A stretch of 64,000 nt of DNA, taken from NCBI GenBank assembly GCA_015490755.1, contig WFXF01000017.1, positions 1-64,000 of the forward strand. The letters are read 5' to 3'. Positions within the stretch are counted from its first letter, which is position 1; each line of letters begins with the position of its first letter. Below are positions 56,101-64,000 of the stretch, piece after piece. Source of the DNA: Gammaproteobacteria bacterium. Its GTDB lineage: Bacteria > Pseudomonadota > Gammaproteobacteria > JAADGQ01. The notes below the pieces were generated by a model. It had not been told where the DNA came from, did no database searches, and saw only the letters and a program-made list of their open reading frames with translations. The position numbers and the translations under genes are program-made.

Positions 56101-57162
56101 GTGAAAAAAAATCTGATTGCATTAGCGGTAACTGCTGCAATGGCCGCACCATTGACTGCGGGCGCTGCCCAGGTTGCCGGTGAAAAACTGGAAATTTACG
56201 GAAAGCTGCATGTTTCTATTGATCGCAGTAACCGGGATGACCCGGCAAACACCAATGATGGCATGAGTATTTCCAGCAACTCCTCACGAATCGGTTTCAA
56301 GGGTAAACTGCCACTGGAAAATGGTATGCAACTCTTCTGGCAGGCTGAACAGGAAGTGCGCTGGGATGACGGTTCCAAAGGCAACTTTGCTGACCGTAAC
56401 AGTTATGTCGGTCTGGCCAGCGGCATTCACAGTCTGCGTGTGGGCGTCTATGACACTCCTTTTAAATCTGTCGCTAGTAAATGGGGCTTATTCGGTGACT
56501 CAGTGGGTGAACGTCGAGCCGTACTCGGCGCAGGCTACCTTGATGGCAACCAACTCAACGAACGCGCTAACAACTCACTGATGTACCAGCTCAAAAACGA
56601 TTCACTCAAAATCCAGACCATGTATGCTGTCGATCCTGAAAGCCAGTCCAGTACTGTTGATGATAACGACAGCTCTATGTTTGGCGCAGGCGTATGGTGG
56701 AAATTCAACGATTTGAAACTATCAGCAGCTTACGAAGGATGGAAAAAGCATAGCAAAATGAAGGACGGTTCAGCCTTTCGCATAGCAGCAGCATACGATC
56801 TCGGCGACCATCAATTAGGTGCCATTTATGAAGATATCAGCTCCGACAATGTCGATCAGTGGAAACGCAGCGCCTACGGCTTGAACTGGAAGTGGAAATT
56901 TACAGGCTACACGGATCTTCGAGCGCAATACATTGTCGTTGATAGTGCTGAAAACCTAGTCGATACCGGAACCACCAAAGTTGGTCTGGGTGTCTTCCAC
57001 AAACTGGATAAAAAAGCTGAGGTCTATGTCGCTTATGGTGCCACAAACAATGATACCAATGCTAAATTCCAGGCTGTCGATGGTGGTCACGGAGACGAAG
57101 TTAAAACAATTAAAGGCGGTAGTCCAAGCGCCTTTTCTCTGGGATTGGTATACAAATTTTAA
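56101..57162 (+). CDS. General porin (Gram-negative porin family), 353 aa
   Basis: The GTG start has AGAGGCAAG upstream. A signal peptide ends TAGAA. The mature N-terminus EKLEIYGKLHVSIDRS is the usual porin-4 opening, SSNSSRIGFKGKLPLENGMQ and FADRNSYVGLASG follow, and the protein ends LGLVYKF with terminal Phe. The Pho-type array just upstream suggests induction by phosphate limitation. Confidence 0.88.
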   Translation: MKKNLIALAVTAAMAAPLTAGAAQVAGEKLEIYGKLHVSIDRSNRDDPANTNDGMSISSNSSRIGFKGKLPLENGMQLFWQAEQEVRWDDGSKGNFADRNSYVGLASGIHSLRVGVYDTPFKSVASKWGLFGDSVGERRAVLGAGYLDGNQLNERANNSLMYQLKNDSLKIQTMYAVDPESQSSTVDDNDSSMFGAGVWWKFNDLKLSAAYEGWKKHSKMKDGSAFRIAAAYDLGDHQLGAIYEDISSDNVDQWKRSAYGLNWKWKFTGYTDLRAQYIVVDSAENLVDTGTTKVGLGVFHKLDKKAEVYVAYGATNNDTNAKFQAVDGGHGDEVKTIKGGSPSAFSLGLVYKF

Positions 57163-57180
57163 AGTTTAGAGCATATTATA

Positions 57181-57204
57181 AAGCTGGGTTAAAATACCCA
57201 GCTT
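57181..57204. terminator. Hairpin between convergent porin and ParA genes
   Basis: Perfect nine-base arms AAGCTGGGT / ACCCAGCTT around TAAAAT overlap the ParA stop codon. There is no T-run. Confidence 0.5.
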
Positions 57205-57907
57205 ACCCATAAAGAGCTGCATTATTAGCGTTTGATAGCTTTAAAACCGCATCAATTTTACCTACCATCTCATCCCAGCTCGCCCGCTCATGTTGAACAG
57301 ACTGGCATCTCATCTCATGAATGCCAATACCTGTTTCCGCCGCTCGCACATAGTCCAGACTGTCCCTTAAATTAATCAATACTGGGATATTCAGGTCATC
57401 TAAAAGGTCATCCAAAAATATTTTAAGCTTATGAAATGTATCGGCACGTCGACGAACACGATTTCCGACCAGAAAGAGAGGTGTTTTATTGGTACGTAAC
57501 CGTGTTGCAAACATCAGCTCTCGCACAAAGCGAGCTGTTGCAGCCATATCAATGGAAGAAGGTAGCACCGGGATAATCACGGCATTAATATTTTTGACGT
57601 GAGCAGATAACTCATGCGCTTTAATCCCGCCTGGCATATCCAGCACAATGCGCTGGGTATCAGGAGGAACCTTAAGCTGCCAGGCTCGTGTACTACTTTG
57701 AGTAGTGCGGGTTCGATACCCCACTACTCCGTAGATTTCAGGCATATCAACAGACCGTTGACGAAGCCATTCTGTGCTTGACCCTTGCGGATCATAATCA
57801 AATAACGCGGTATGGAGTCCTTTCGACGCGTAATAACTTGCCAAGTTGGTTGCGATGGTTGTTTTACCGCATCCGCCCTTGGAATTCATTACAATAATTC
57901 TTTGCAT
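57203..57907 (-). CDS. Orphan ParA-family ATPase, 234 aa
   Basis: Deviant Walker A VMNSKGGCGKTTIATNLASY, DYDPQGSSTEWL and VLDMPGG define a second, different ParA protein. The Asp-to-Met change near Walker B (LDMPGG for CDxPP) and the basic VRRRADTF segment separate it from the one at 36724. No ParB or small partner is adjacent: the neighbours are a convergent porin and a divergent nnrS. Its cargo is unknown. Confidence 0.85.
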   Translation of the reverse strand: MQRIIVMNSKGGCGKTTIATNLASYYASKGLHTALFDYDPQGSSTEWLRQRSVDMPEIYGVVGYRTRTTQSSTRAWQLKVPPDTQRIVLDMPGGIKAHELSAHVKNINAVIIPVLPSSIDMAATARFVRELMFATRLRTNKTPLFLVGNRVRRRADTFHKLKIFLDDLLDDLNIPVLINLRDSLDYVRAAETGIGIHEMRCQSVQHERASWDEMVGKIDAVLKLSNANNAALYG

Positions 57908-58052
57908 AATAATCCAACAGCTTTGATTGCTTGAATTTACAGTCGAAACAGTCTTTAGGATGAAGGGATATTACAAAAATTGCAAGCTCATATTTTCTTT
58001 TTAATGAAATTATGCCAGCGAAATTAACGAAGATTTGGGTTAGAATCCAGTG

Positions 58053-59249
58053 ATGCTTATTAATATCGAACCACCTGCACGTAACATTCCCAAATTTGCT
58101 CTATTTAATCTGGGCTTTCGTCCATTTTTTCTGGGAGCGGCTGCATTTGCTATTTTGGCTATGACGGTATGGTTGGGAATCTACCTACTGGACTGGAACC
58201 TCGGACTTGCTGGCTTACCCGCAACCACTTGGCATGCTCATGAGATGATTTATGGTTATAGTCTTGCCGTTATTGCTGGCTTCCTACTCACTGCGGTTAA
58301 AAACTGGACAGGTATTCAAACTCTACATGGCTACCAACTGGCATGGCTCTTTACACTATGGGCTACCACTCGAATTTTAACTTTAACTCAAACGCCCATT
58401 GAGATTATTGCTGTACTGGATTGCCTATTTTTACTGATTTTAATTGTCGCACTCACATCCCCTATCATCAAAACCAAAAATCGTAAACAACTGGGTATTA
58501 TCGCCAAACTAATACTCATACTGCTTAGTAACGTTCTTTTTTATCTTGGCAATGCAGGGCTTATTGAGAATGGTATTCAACAAGGTTTAATGTCTGGCCT
58601 TTATCTGATTATTGGCCTGATTCTCATGTTAGGTCGGCGAGTGATTCCATTTTTCATTGAAAAAGGAGTCAGTTACCCTGTTAAGATTAAAAATTGGCAA
58701 TGGCTGGATATTTCAAGCCTGGTGCTATTCTTTATATTCTGGATTACAGCCAGCTTCACCACTTTCGATACTATCACCGCTTTGCTTGCTGTCATTTTAT
58801 TTGTGCTGCACTGCATTAGACTATGGGGGTGGTACACCGCTGGAATCTGGGAAAAACCACTCCTCTGGATTCTCTACCTTGCTTACATATTTCTGATTTT
58901 GGGGTTTTTATTAACTGCACTCTCTCTATTTTCAGATTTAACTGCCAGCATTGCGATACACGCATTTGCAATGGGAGGGATCGGCATGATGACAATGGGT
59001 ATGATGGCTCGTGTCTCACTAGGTCATACAGGTAGAAATATTGCGGAGCCACCCAAGCTATTAATTTTTAGCCTGATACTATTATTGGCCGGATCGATCA
59101 TCAGGGTTATCTTGCCACTACTCTTTCCCGGTCACTACACAATATGGATCGGCATATCGCAAATATTATGGGTGAGCTCATTTACACTGTTTTTATTTAT
59201 TTATGCGCCTATTTTGGTCATGCGGCGCGTAGATGGGCGTTTGGGGTAA
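58053..59249 (+). CDS. nnrS: NnrS family haem/copper membrane protein
   Basis: This is an about 12-span membrane protein of 398 aa with the family motif WHAHEMIYGYSLAVIAGFLL (His/Met ligands) near residue 65, GRRVIPFFIEKG and HAFAMGGIGMMTMGMMARVS. NnrS proteins are linked to nitric-oxide metabolism and resistance. A GTG one codon earlier is an alternative start. Its 3' end is duplicated at 60094-60191. Confidence 0.92.
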   Translation: MLINIEPPARNIPKFALFNLGFRPFFLGAAAFAILAMTVWLGIYLLDWNLGLAGLPATTWHAHEMIYGYSLAVIAGFLLTAVKNWTGIQTLHGYQLAWLFTLWATTRILTLTQTPIEIIAVLDCLFLLILIVALTSPIIKTKNRKQLGIIAKLILILLSNVLFYLGNAGLIENGIQQGLMSGLYLIIGLILMLGRRVIPFFIEKGVSYPVKIKNWQWLDISSLVLFFIFWITASFTTFDTITALLAVILFVLHCIRLWGWYTAGIWEKPLLWILYLAYIFLILGFLLTALSLFSDLTASIAIHAFAMGGIGMMTMGMMARVSLGHTGRNIAEPPKLLIFSLILLLAGSIIRVILPLLFPGHYTIWIGISQILWVSSFTLFLFIYAPILVMRRVDGRLG

Positions 59250-59298
59250 CATTAATTTAATTACAGCCTCAATTAGAAGGGTACTACAGATAGATGTG

Positions 59299-59685
59299 TT
59301 AAAATCCAACCAGCTCAACAGACAGATGTTTAAAATGTTTATCAATTGTTAAAACCGGCACATTATGTGTTATTGCTACCATAGCAATAACAGCATCTGA
59401 TAAAGGCAAAGTGATGCCGTTACTCCGTAATTTCTGGAGTGCTTTGCCAGCGGCAAACCAGGTCGATTCTTCTATGGGTAATATTTCGATATTTGTAAAC
59501 AGAAACTCCAGTTGCCGCTGCTCTTTTTCCCCTTTTGCTCCTTGTAGTAGTTCCGCAATCACTACGCCACATAGAACAACCTGGTCTCGCTCAATCGCAA
59601 GAGAAACATAATCGCCCAATACACCATCTTTTAATCGTAAAAAATCAACCCACGCACAAGTATCAAACAGTATCTTATTATACAT
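59299..59685 (-). CDS. vapC: VapC-type PIN-domain toxin
   Basis: This 128-aa PIN ribonuclease has the acidic centre in LFDTCAWVDFLR, VVIAELLQGAKGEKE, SDAVIAMVAI and LTIDKHFKHL. It is the toxin of a type II pair; its start overlaps the vapB stop by one base (TAATG). All four PIN acidic positions are present, so it is probably active. Confidence 0.93.
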   Translation of the reverse strand: MYNKILFDTCAWVDFLRLKDGVLGDYVSLAIERDQVVLCGVVIAELLQGAKGEKEQRQLEFLFTNIEILPIEESTWFAAGKALQKLRSNGITLPLSDAVIAMVAITHNVPVLTIDKHFKHLSVELVGF

Positions 59686-59888
59686 TATTTAACCTTTTCC
59701 AACTCCCTCAAGGCTTGCCAATTATCTTCAATATCTACTTCACCTCGCATTGCCAGTAGTTTTTTCTTTTTTTGCTGCTTCAAATATTCTTGTAAAGCAA
59801 TGCGAACAGCTTCTGAACGATTGCTCTTACCCGTAAAAGACATAACATCATGTAAAGTATTATCATCTATATTCAGTGTGGCTCGCAT
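59685..59888 (-). CDS. vapB: VapB-type antitoxin
   Basis: This 67-aa ribbon-helix-helix protein (MRATLNIDDNTLHDVMSF, NRSEAVRIALQEYLKQQ) has a C-terminal tail with EDNWQALRELEK that would wrap the toxin. It precedes vapC and would repress the shared promoter in 59889-59950. Confidence 0.92.
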   Translation of the reverse strand: MRATLNIDDNTLHDVMSFTGKSNRSEAVRIALQEYLKQQKKKKLLAMRGEVDIEDNWQALRELEKVK

Positions 59889-60191
59889 AATAAATCACCT
59901 ACAATTTTATGACAAATAATTATAGCATAATCATAAGCTACCAGTCACTTTGCCCGATAATTCAGGTATAGCACCCCTGACAATAAAAATGGCAGTTGAT
60001 GGGCAACAACGAAACCTTTCAAATTTTATTGGGTTCGCAACATTGCAATATTTTGACTTCAAAAAGTTATCGATGACAACGAGATGAAACAGATAGAGAT
60101 ATCCCAAAATATTATAGGTTACCGCATTTGCACTGTTTTTATTTATGCACCTATTTGGGTCATGCGGCGCGTAGATGGGCGTTTGGGGTAA
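59889..60191. other. Intergenic region with a second nnrS tail
   Basis: This 303-base stretch holds the vapBC promoter region on the left and the nnrS remnant at 60094-60191 on the right. Nothing else is recognised between about 59950 and 60093. Confidence 0.5.
60094..60191 (+). pseudogene. Duplicated 3' end of nnrS
   Basis: The last 56 bases (60136-60191) repeat the nnrS end at 59187-59249, with near identity (CATGCGGCGCGTAGATGGGC shared). Weaker similarity extends back to about 60094. A four-base deletion breaks the frame. The copy ends exactly where the NIT-domain gene's stop codon begins. Confidence 0.75.
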
Positions 60192-61148
60192 TCAAACCAG
60201 CAAAAAAAAGAGAATCGCCCCGGTAACAATAAAACCAAAAAACCAGAGCCATTTTAACTGGCGCTTTAATATCAGTTCATCCTGACATGAATATTTTTTA
60301 ATAATCGGCAACAACGTATCGAACAGCTTAAAGCTCTCTGTAATAGCCGACGTACCTATATCAAAATAGTCAGAAGGCTTGATCGTTACTCCATTCTCTC
60401 CCAATATACTTCCCTGAAGAGTGTGCATAAAAAAATAGGTTGGTTGAAGCCCCTCAGTAATAAGCATCTCGGGTGATTTCCCTTGATAGCTATCACCTTT
60501 CAGCGACTGAATCAGCGTAGCATGAATCGCTTCCAGGCTTTTATTTACTCGTTTGTGCAAAAATTGTAGTTTAATCCGTGTAGATATAATAATTTTATTC
60601 TGCGCAGCAGCACCTGTTCCCACACCTCGCGCACGCGCAGTAAGTTCAATCATCATAGGCAAATGATAAAACAGCCCAAGTGTCAAGGCACGGCACTCTC
60701 TATTTTTATGAAAATAAACCCCGGAATCATTCGCAACATCCACCAGCAAATAAAGTACCTCACTAATTAGATCAGAATGTTGCTGGAAACTTTTAGGCAC
60801 AGACAAGCCTGCATAGTTATTTTTTAATGAGCTCCAGTCTGATTTGATTTTATTCCAACGCTGCAACTGCCCTTTAATATTGCTCGACTGCTCAACCACT
60901 TGAATGCATTTCTCCACCTGGCTTTGCACAGAGATAATTTTATCTTTAAAAGAATCATCACCATTCAACAATGCATTAGACATACCTCTATGCTGAGGTA
61001 TTAACTCAATCAATTTACGAATATCTACAATTGTTTCAAGACCTTTGCGCTGACGCTGAATAGATAAATCTGAATATCGGCACTGAACAGCCGCAACAAT
61101 CAAACCAAAAACAGCACTTATAATGATGACAGACGAAGTTAAAATCAT
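60192..61148 (-). CDS. NIT-domain (nitrate/nitrite-sensing) membrane protein without output domain
   Basis: The protein has about 318 aa. An N-terminal span (residues 1-22) and a C-terminal span (last 20 residues) enclose a large helical periplasmic domain with LIPQHRGMSNALLNGDDSF and ELTARARGVGTGAAAQ, the two halves of the NIT nitrate/nitrite-sensing domain. No HAMP, kinase or methyl-accepting region follows. I chose the ATG at 61148, seven bases after GGAGG; the longer frame starts five codons earlier. It lies 24 bases downstream of an MCP gene that lacks a periplasmic sensor, so the two may form a sensor complex. Confidence 0.8.
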   Translation of the reverse strand: MILTSSVIIISAVFGLIVAAVQCRYSDLSIQRQRKGLETIVDIRKLIELIPQHRGMSNALLNGDDSFKDKIISVQSQVEKCIQVVEQSSNIKGQLQRWNKIKSDWSSLKNNYAGLSVPKSFQQHSDLISEVLYLLVDVANDSGVYFHKNRECRALTLGLFYHLPMMIELTARARGVGTGAAAQNKIIISTRIKLQFLHKRVNKSLEAIHATLIQSLKGDSYQGKSPEMLITEGLQPTYFFMHTLQGSILGENGVTIKPSDYFDIGTSAITESFKLFDTLLPIIKKYSCQDELILKRQLKWLWFFGFIVTGAILFFLLV

Positions 61149-61172
61149 CACAGCACCTCCCATTTGATAGCA

Positions 61173-62525
61173 CTAAAAAAGTACAATTTTTTGCTCTTCC
61201 GCTGTTATGGACGGAAGCACTTTAGCGTTCGGAATCACATCAACCATATGCCCTGAAAGTGCTTTCAGATAATCTGATGTGACTGATGTTTCATCAAATG
61301 CTGCACCATTTGCAATAGTTGCCTGATTGATCGTTTCAATATGTTTCGCAATATCTTGAGACTCTTCACTCTGCTTCAGTATTGCTTCCGTAATTTTATG
61401 CATCACATTAGAAGTGTTCTTGGCATTTGTTCTGATTTGCTCTAAATGTTCACCAGCCTTATTTCCCCATTTCACACCTTTCACAATATTTTTATGAACT
61501 GTTTCCATACTTGAAATATTGTTTGAAATCTCTTCCTGGATTGCATTCACCATAATGGTAATTTGCGCTGTTGCATCATGGGTGCGCTGTGAAAGACGGC
61601 GCACTTCTTCAGAAACTACTGCAAATCCACGCCCATACTCACCTGCACGCGCCGCCTCAATCGCGGCATTAAGTGCAAGTAAATTAGTTTGTGCCGCGAT
61701 CTCTTGAATGACATCAATGATCTTGTTGATCTCTTTAGAGCGATCACCCAGCGTTGCTAATAAATTCTCTGAGTTTTCAACGGATTCAAACGTTTGCTGT
61801 ATACTTTCAATGGATTTAATGACAACTTCACCTCCCTCACCTGCAAGCTGATCAGTATGGTTAACCGCTGTTTTAACATCCTCAGCCTGATCTGCAATAT
61901 CACGGCTTTTTGCCGCTGCCATCTCTATGGTTAAAGTAATTTCTGAAACAGACTGAACCTGCTGACGGGAATTTTTAACTTCTCGCTGAGCCGCTACTGA
62001 CAGTTCAGTAGCTGCACTTTGCACTTCAGCGGCTGATTCAGTAATTTCACTAATGGCACGTTCAAACTCTGTAGCGATCCCTTCCAAATCACCATATAAC
62101 GTGCCCATTTCATCATTTATTGATGATGTGAAGTGCTGTGATAAATCTCCATCAGCAATGGCATGACTACTTTTTTTCAGATCATTGACAGCTCGTATTG
62201 TGCCCAGGTAATAGCCCATCAAGATGTAAACAAACAAGCCAAAAGTTACTCCTGAAAACAGAAGCACATCAAGGCGTTTGTTCTCAATTTCCATAATCTG
62301 AGATGTCAGATTCGTCTGTATTACATGATCAATCGAGTCTGATCCCTTTGATTTTAGTATATCAATCTGCTTCTGATACTGATCATTAATCAAATAACTC
62401 AAAGTTACGGTACTACCGAACATAATTGCAGCCAACAGCAGCACCTTAGGTAAAAGCTTGAACGTAGCATTAACCCTGATCGCAGGCTTAATAAAAAAGT
62501 TAGCCAACTGTTGCACTCCATGCAC
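61173..62525 (-). CDS. Methyl-accepting chemotaxis protein with minimal periplasmic loop
   Basis: This 450-aa transducer has spans near residues 28-47 and 88-108 with only about 40 residues between them. A HAMP segment (about 108-165) and the full signalling hairpin follow, including the conserved tip [20 protein letters not shown]. With no ligand domain of its own, it probably relies on the NIT-domain protein encoded next. It ends without the CheR/CheB pentapeptide. Confidence 0.93.
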   Translation of the reverse strand: MHGVQQLANFFIKPAIRVNATFKLLPKVLLLAAIMFGSTVTLSYLINDQYQKQIDILKSKGSDSIDHVIQTNLTSQIMEIENKRLDVLLFSGVTFGLFVYILMGYYLGTIRAVNDLKKSSHAIADGDLSQHFTSSINDEMGTLYGDLEGIATEFERAISEITESAAEVQSAATELSVAAQREVKNSRQQVQSVSEITLTIEMAAAKSRDIADQAEDVKTAVNHTDQLAGEGGEVVIKSIESIQQTFESVENSENLLATLGDRSKEINKIIDVIQEIAAQTNLLALNAAIEAARAGEYGRGFAVVSEEVRRLSQRTHDATAQITIMVNAIQEEISNNISSMETVHKNIVKGVKWGNKAGEHLEQIRTNAKNTSNVMHKITEAILKQSEESQDIAKHIETINQATIANGAAFDETSVTSDYLKALSGHMVDVIPNAKVLPSITAEEQKIVLF

Positions 62526-62628
62526 TCATGTACTGAATTTATTCCATTTTCCTAAAAGCGTAGCTTTAATTACGGCAATAAATGACGATAACTTAACCAT
62601 TCAATACATCAATTCAAGTCAATATTGA

Positions 62629-63786
62629 GTGAACCTTCTAATAAAATTAAAACAATCTGTTTTTGGTGAAATACCACCACGGCAATCCCAGGGTGAAGTG
62701 CTTTTATCTTCATTAGGGGCGATGATTGGTATTGGCCTGGTTACATGGGTCAGTCACTATTTTGTAGGGAGTGCTGGATTACCTTTTGTGGTCGCATCTA
62801 TGGGAGCTGCTGCGGTACTGCTCTATGCTGCGCCACATAGCCAATTAACCCAACCCTGGCCATTTGTAGGTGGGCACCTGGTATCAGCCATTGTGGGTGT
62901 CACCTGTGCTCAATGGGTTCCTGACCTGTTTCTGGCCAGCGCTTTAGCTGTGGGCCTGGCTATTTTTGTGATGCATGAATTGAGCTGCTTGCACCCTCCG
63001 GGGGGCGCTGCTGCATTAGTCGCTGTCATTGGCGGGGATCAAATTCATGCTCTAGGGTATCTTTACGTGCTGGTACCTGTTGGCCTGAATGTGTTGATTA
63101 TGGCGATCGCAATTTGGTTGACACGATTGATACTCGCCAGGAGGCACAAAACAAAAAAACTAATCTTTGTTTTTGATAACGAAGGTAGTAAAAAAAGTGA
63201 CTTCTCAAATTTAGTGCCTTTTTCAAAAGATGATTTGAACAAGGCACTGCAAGATATCAATGTTTACATTGATGTTTCTATTGCAGATTTGAACAGTATT
63301 TATACAAATGCAATTTTGCTTTCTCACAAACGTGAACTGGAAACAAAAGCCTGTAAGGATATTATGGCAGATAAGGTCATTTCCGTAGAGTTTGGCAGTA
63401 GTCTGAATGAAACCTGGTCACTCATGCAAGAACACAAAGTCCGCAGTATCCCTGTCATTGATAAATCTGGACGAATCAATGGCATCATCACTGTCTGTGA
63501 CTTCATAAAAGAAGCCAATAAATATCATGAAAAAAGTATTGAGGAGCGTCTAAAAAGAGTAGTCAAACAGACCTGTGAACTCACCTCAAACAAACCTGAA
63601 GTGGCTGGCCAACTAATGACGACACCAGTGATTACTTTACAGGAAAATGCACCTGTTGCGAATGCTTTTTCAATCTTCAAAGAAAAGGGTATTCGTCATA
63701 TTCCCATATTGAATCATAAACAACGCTTGGTAGGTATGCTGGCGCATACGGATGTAGTTCGTGAATTACGTAAAATCAGCGACTAA
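62629..63786 (+). CDS. HPP membrane protein with two CBS domains
   Basis: This 385-aa protein starts at GTG. Residues 1-165 are an HPP-family membrane domain with four or five spans and the eponymous ELSCLHPPGGAAALVAVIGG. Residues 245-385 are a CBS pair (KDIMADKVISVEF, VRSIPVIDKSGRINGIITV, then LMTTPVITLQEN and GIRHIPILNHKQRLVGML). HPP proteins in plastids and cyanobacteria transport nitrite; CBS pairs bind adenine nucleotides. Divergent from the MCP gene, and overlapping the reductase gene's 3' end by 11 bases. Confidence 0.9.
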   Translation: MNLLIKLKQSVFGEIPPRQSQGEVLLSSLGAMIGIGLVTWVSHYFVGSAGLPFVVASMGAAAVLLYAAPHSQLTQPWPFVGGHLVSAIVGVTCAQWVPDLFLASALAVGLAIFVMHELSCLHPPGGAAALVAVIGGDQIHALGYLYVLVPVGLNVLIMAIAIWLTRLILARRHKTKKLIFVFDNEGSKKSDFSNLVPFSKDDLNKALQDINVYIDVSIADLNSIYTNAILLSHKRELETKACKDIMADKVISVEFGSSLNETWSLMQEHKVRSIPVIDKSGRINGIITVCDFIKEANKYHEKSIEERLKRVVKQTCELTSNKPEVAGQLMTTPVITLQENAPVANAFSIFKEKGIRHIPILNHKQRLVGMLAHTDVVRELRKISD

Positions 63787-64000
63787 ACTCAAAAGGATCA
63801 CTATAAATTTCTTGCAGTGAGGCTCCAGCAAGAAAAGCTTTTTTCCTGGTATCTTTTACCATATCCGGATGACCACAAAGAAACAGTCGCCAACCTGCCA
63901 GACTGGAATACTGCTCTAGAGCTGCACTATTGGCAAACCCCGCATAACAACCATCAGGCACAACATCACCTGAAATGCATCGTGTATAAAAAACATTATC
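63776..64000 (-). CDS. Flavoprotein oxidoreductase, C-terminal part (5' end off window)
   Basis: The last 74 residues are in the window, and the start lies beyond 64000. GWRLFLCGHPDMVKDTRKKA and FLAGASLQEIYSDPFEF form the end of the NAD(P)-binding lobe of ferredoxin-reductase-like flavoproteins (CGxPxM motif). Whether it has a 2Fe-2S domain cannot be seen. Confidence 0.8.
   Translation of the reverse strand, partial: DNVFYTRCISGDVVPDGCYAGFANSAALEQYSSLAGWRLFLCGHPDMVKDTRKKAFLAGASLQEIYSDPFEFSR

Noticed and set aside
57908-58052. FNR/NnrR box upstream of nnrS
   Set aside because: TTGATTGCTTGAAT lacks the second half-site ATCAA.

Overview
The window looks like a stretch of a gammaproteobacterial chromosome with moderately low GC. 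Gene orders typical of that class support this: ispE-tRNA-Gln-prs-rplY-pth-ychF, hemA-prfA, sdhE-ygfX, lolB, htpX and efp-epmA, together with flagellar and type IV pilus operons. Assimilatory APS reductase, a nitrate transporter, NnrS, a SulP anion transporter and a ParA/small-partner pair would suit a chemolithotroph of the sulfur-oxidising groups, but that is inference; no sox, dsr, carboxysome or RuBisCO gene lies in the window. Layout: 1-1926 is a secreted glycosidase-like protein running off the left edge. 2454-9738 is a complete minor-pilin operon on the minus strand (fimT-pilV-pilW-pilX-pilY1-pilY2-like-pilE), bracketed by two inverted copies of a composite hairpin repeat; one copy cuts an AAA ATPase gene inside its P-loop. 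10355-10975 is a stand-alone, alphaproteobacterial-type rpsD. 11407-15672 is a late cobalamin operon (cobO-cobQ-cobU-cobT-cobC). 15854-19554 holds efp, epmA and a second-type EF-G (fusA2). 20154-32136 carries fliK with a sigma-54-type promoter, a divergent PilZ protein, htpX, tRNA-Arg, cysH, sdhE-ygfX, flgBCDEFGH with its own sigma-54-type promoter, and an XRE-type pseudogene. 32217-36353 holds a DUF4332 protein, cysteine synthase, leuCD, a LysR remnant and an unknown 103-aa protein. 36548-39671 has a ParA ATPase, an overlapping 59-codon partner ending in RRVWPD, and a SulP transporter with an unusual C-terminal domain. 39799-50045 is mostly housekeeping (ychF, pth, rplY, prs, tRNA-Gln, ispE, lolB, a TPR lipoprotein, hemA, prfA, a MoxR ATPase). 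50055-64000 has a nitrogen-oxide and outer-membrane flavour: a PP2C-kinase fusion, nitrate transporter, three porins (two divergent around four 11-bp Pho-box-like repeats), an orphan ParA, nnrS, vapBC flanked by a duplicated nnrS tail, a NIT-domain membrane protein beside a methyl-accepting protein with almost no periplasmic sensor, an HPP-CBS membrane protein and a partial flavoprotein reductase. Most promising for novelty are the ParA/RRVWPD-partner/SulP locus, the split NIT-MCP nitrate sensor, the composite repeat bracketing the pilus operon, and the alternative S4 and EF-G. Several small genes too short for a routine ORF cut-off are recorded (19880-19996 and 36548-36727), as are broken genes at 9968, 31854, 35760 and 60094.
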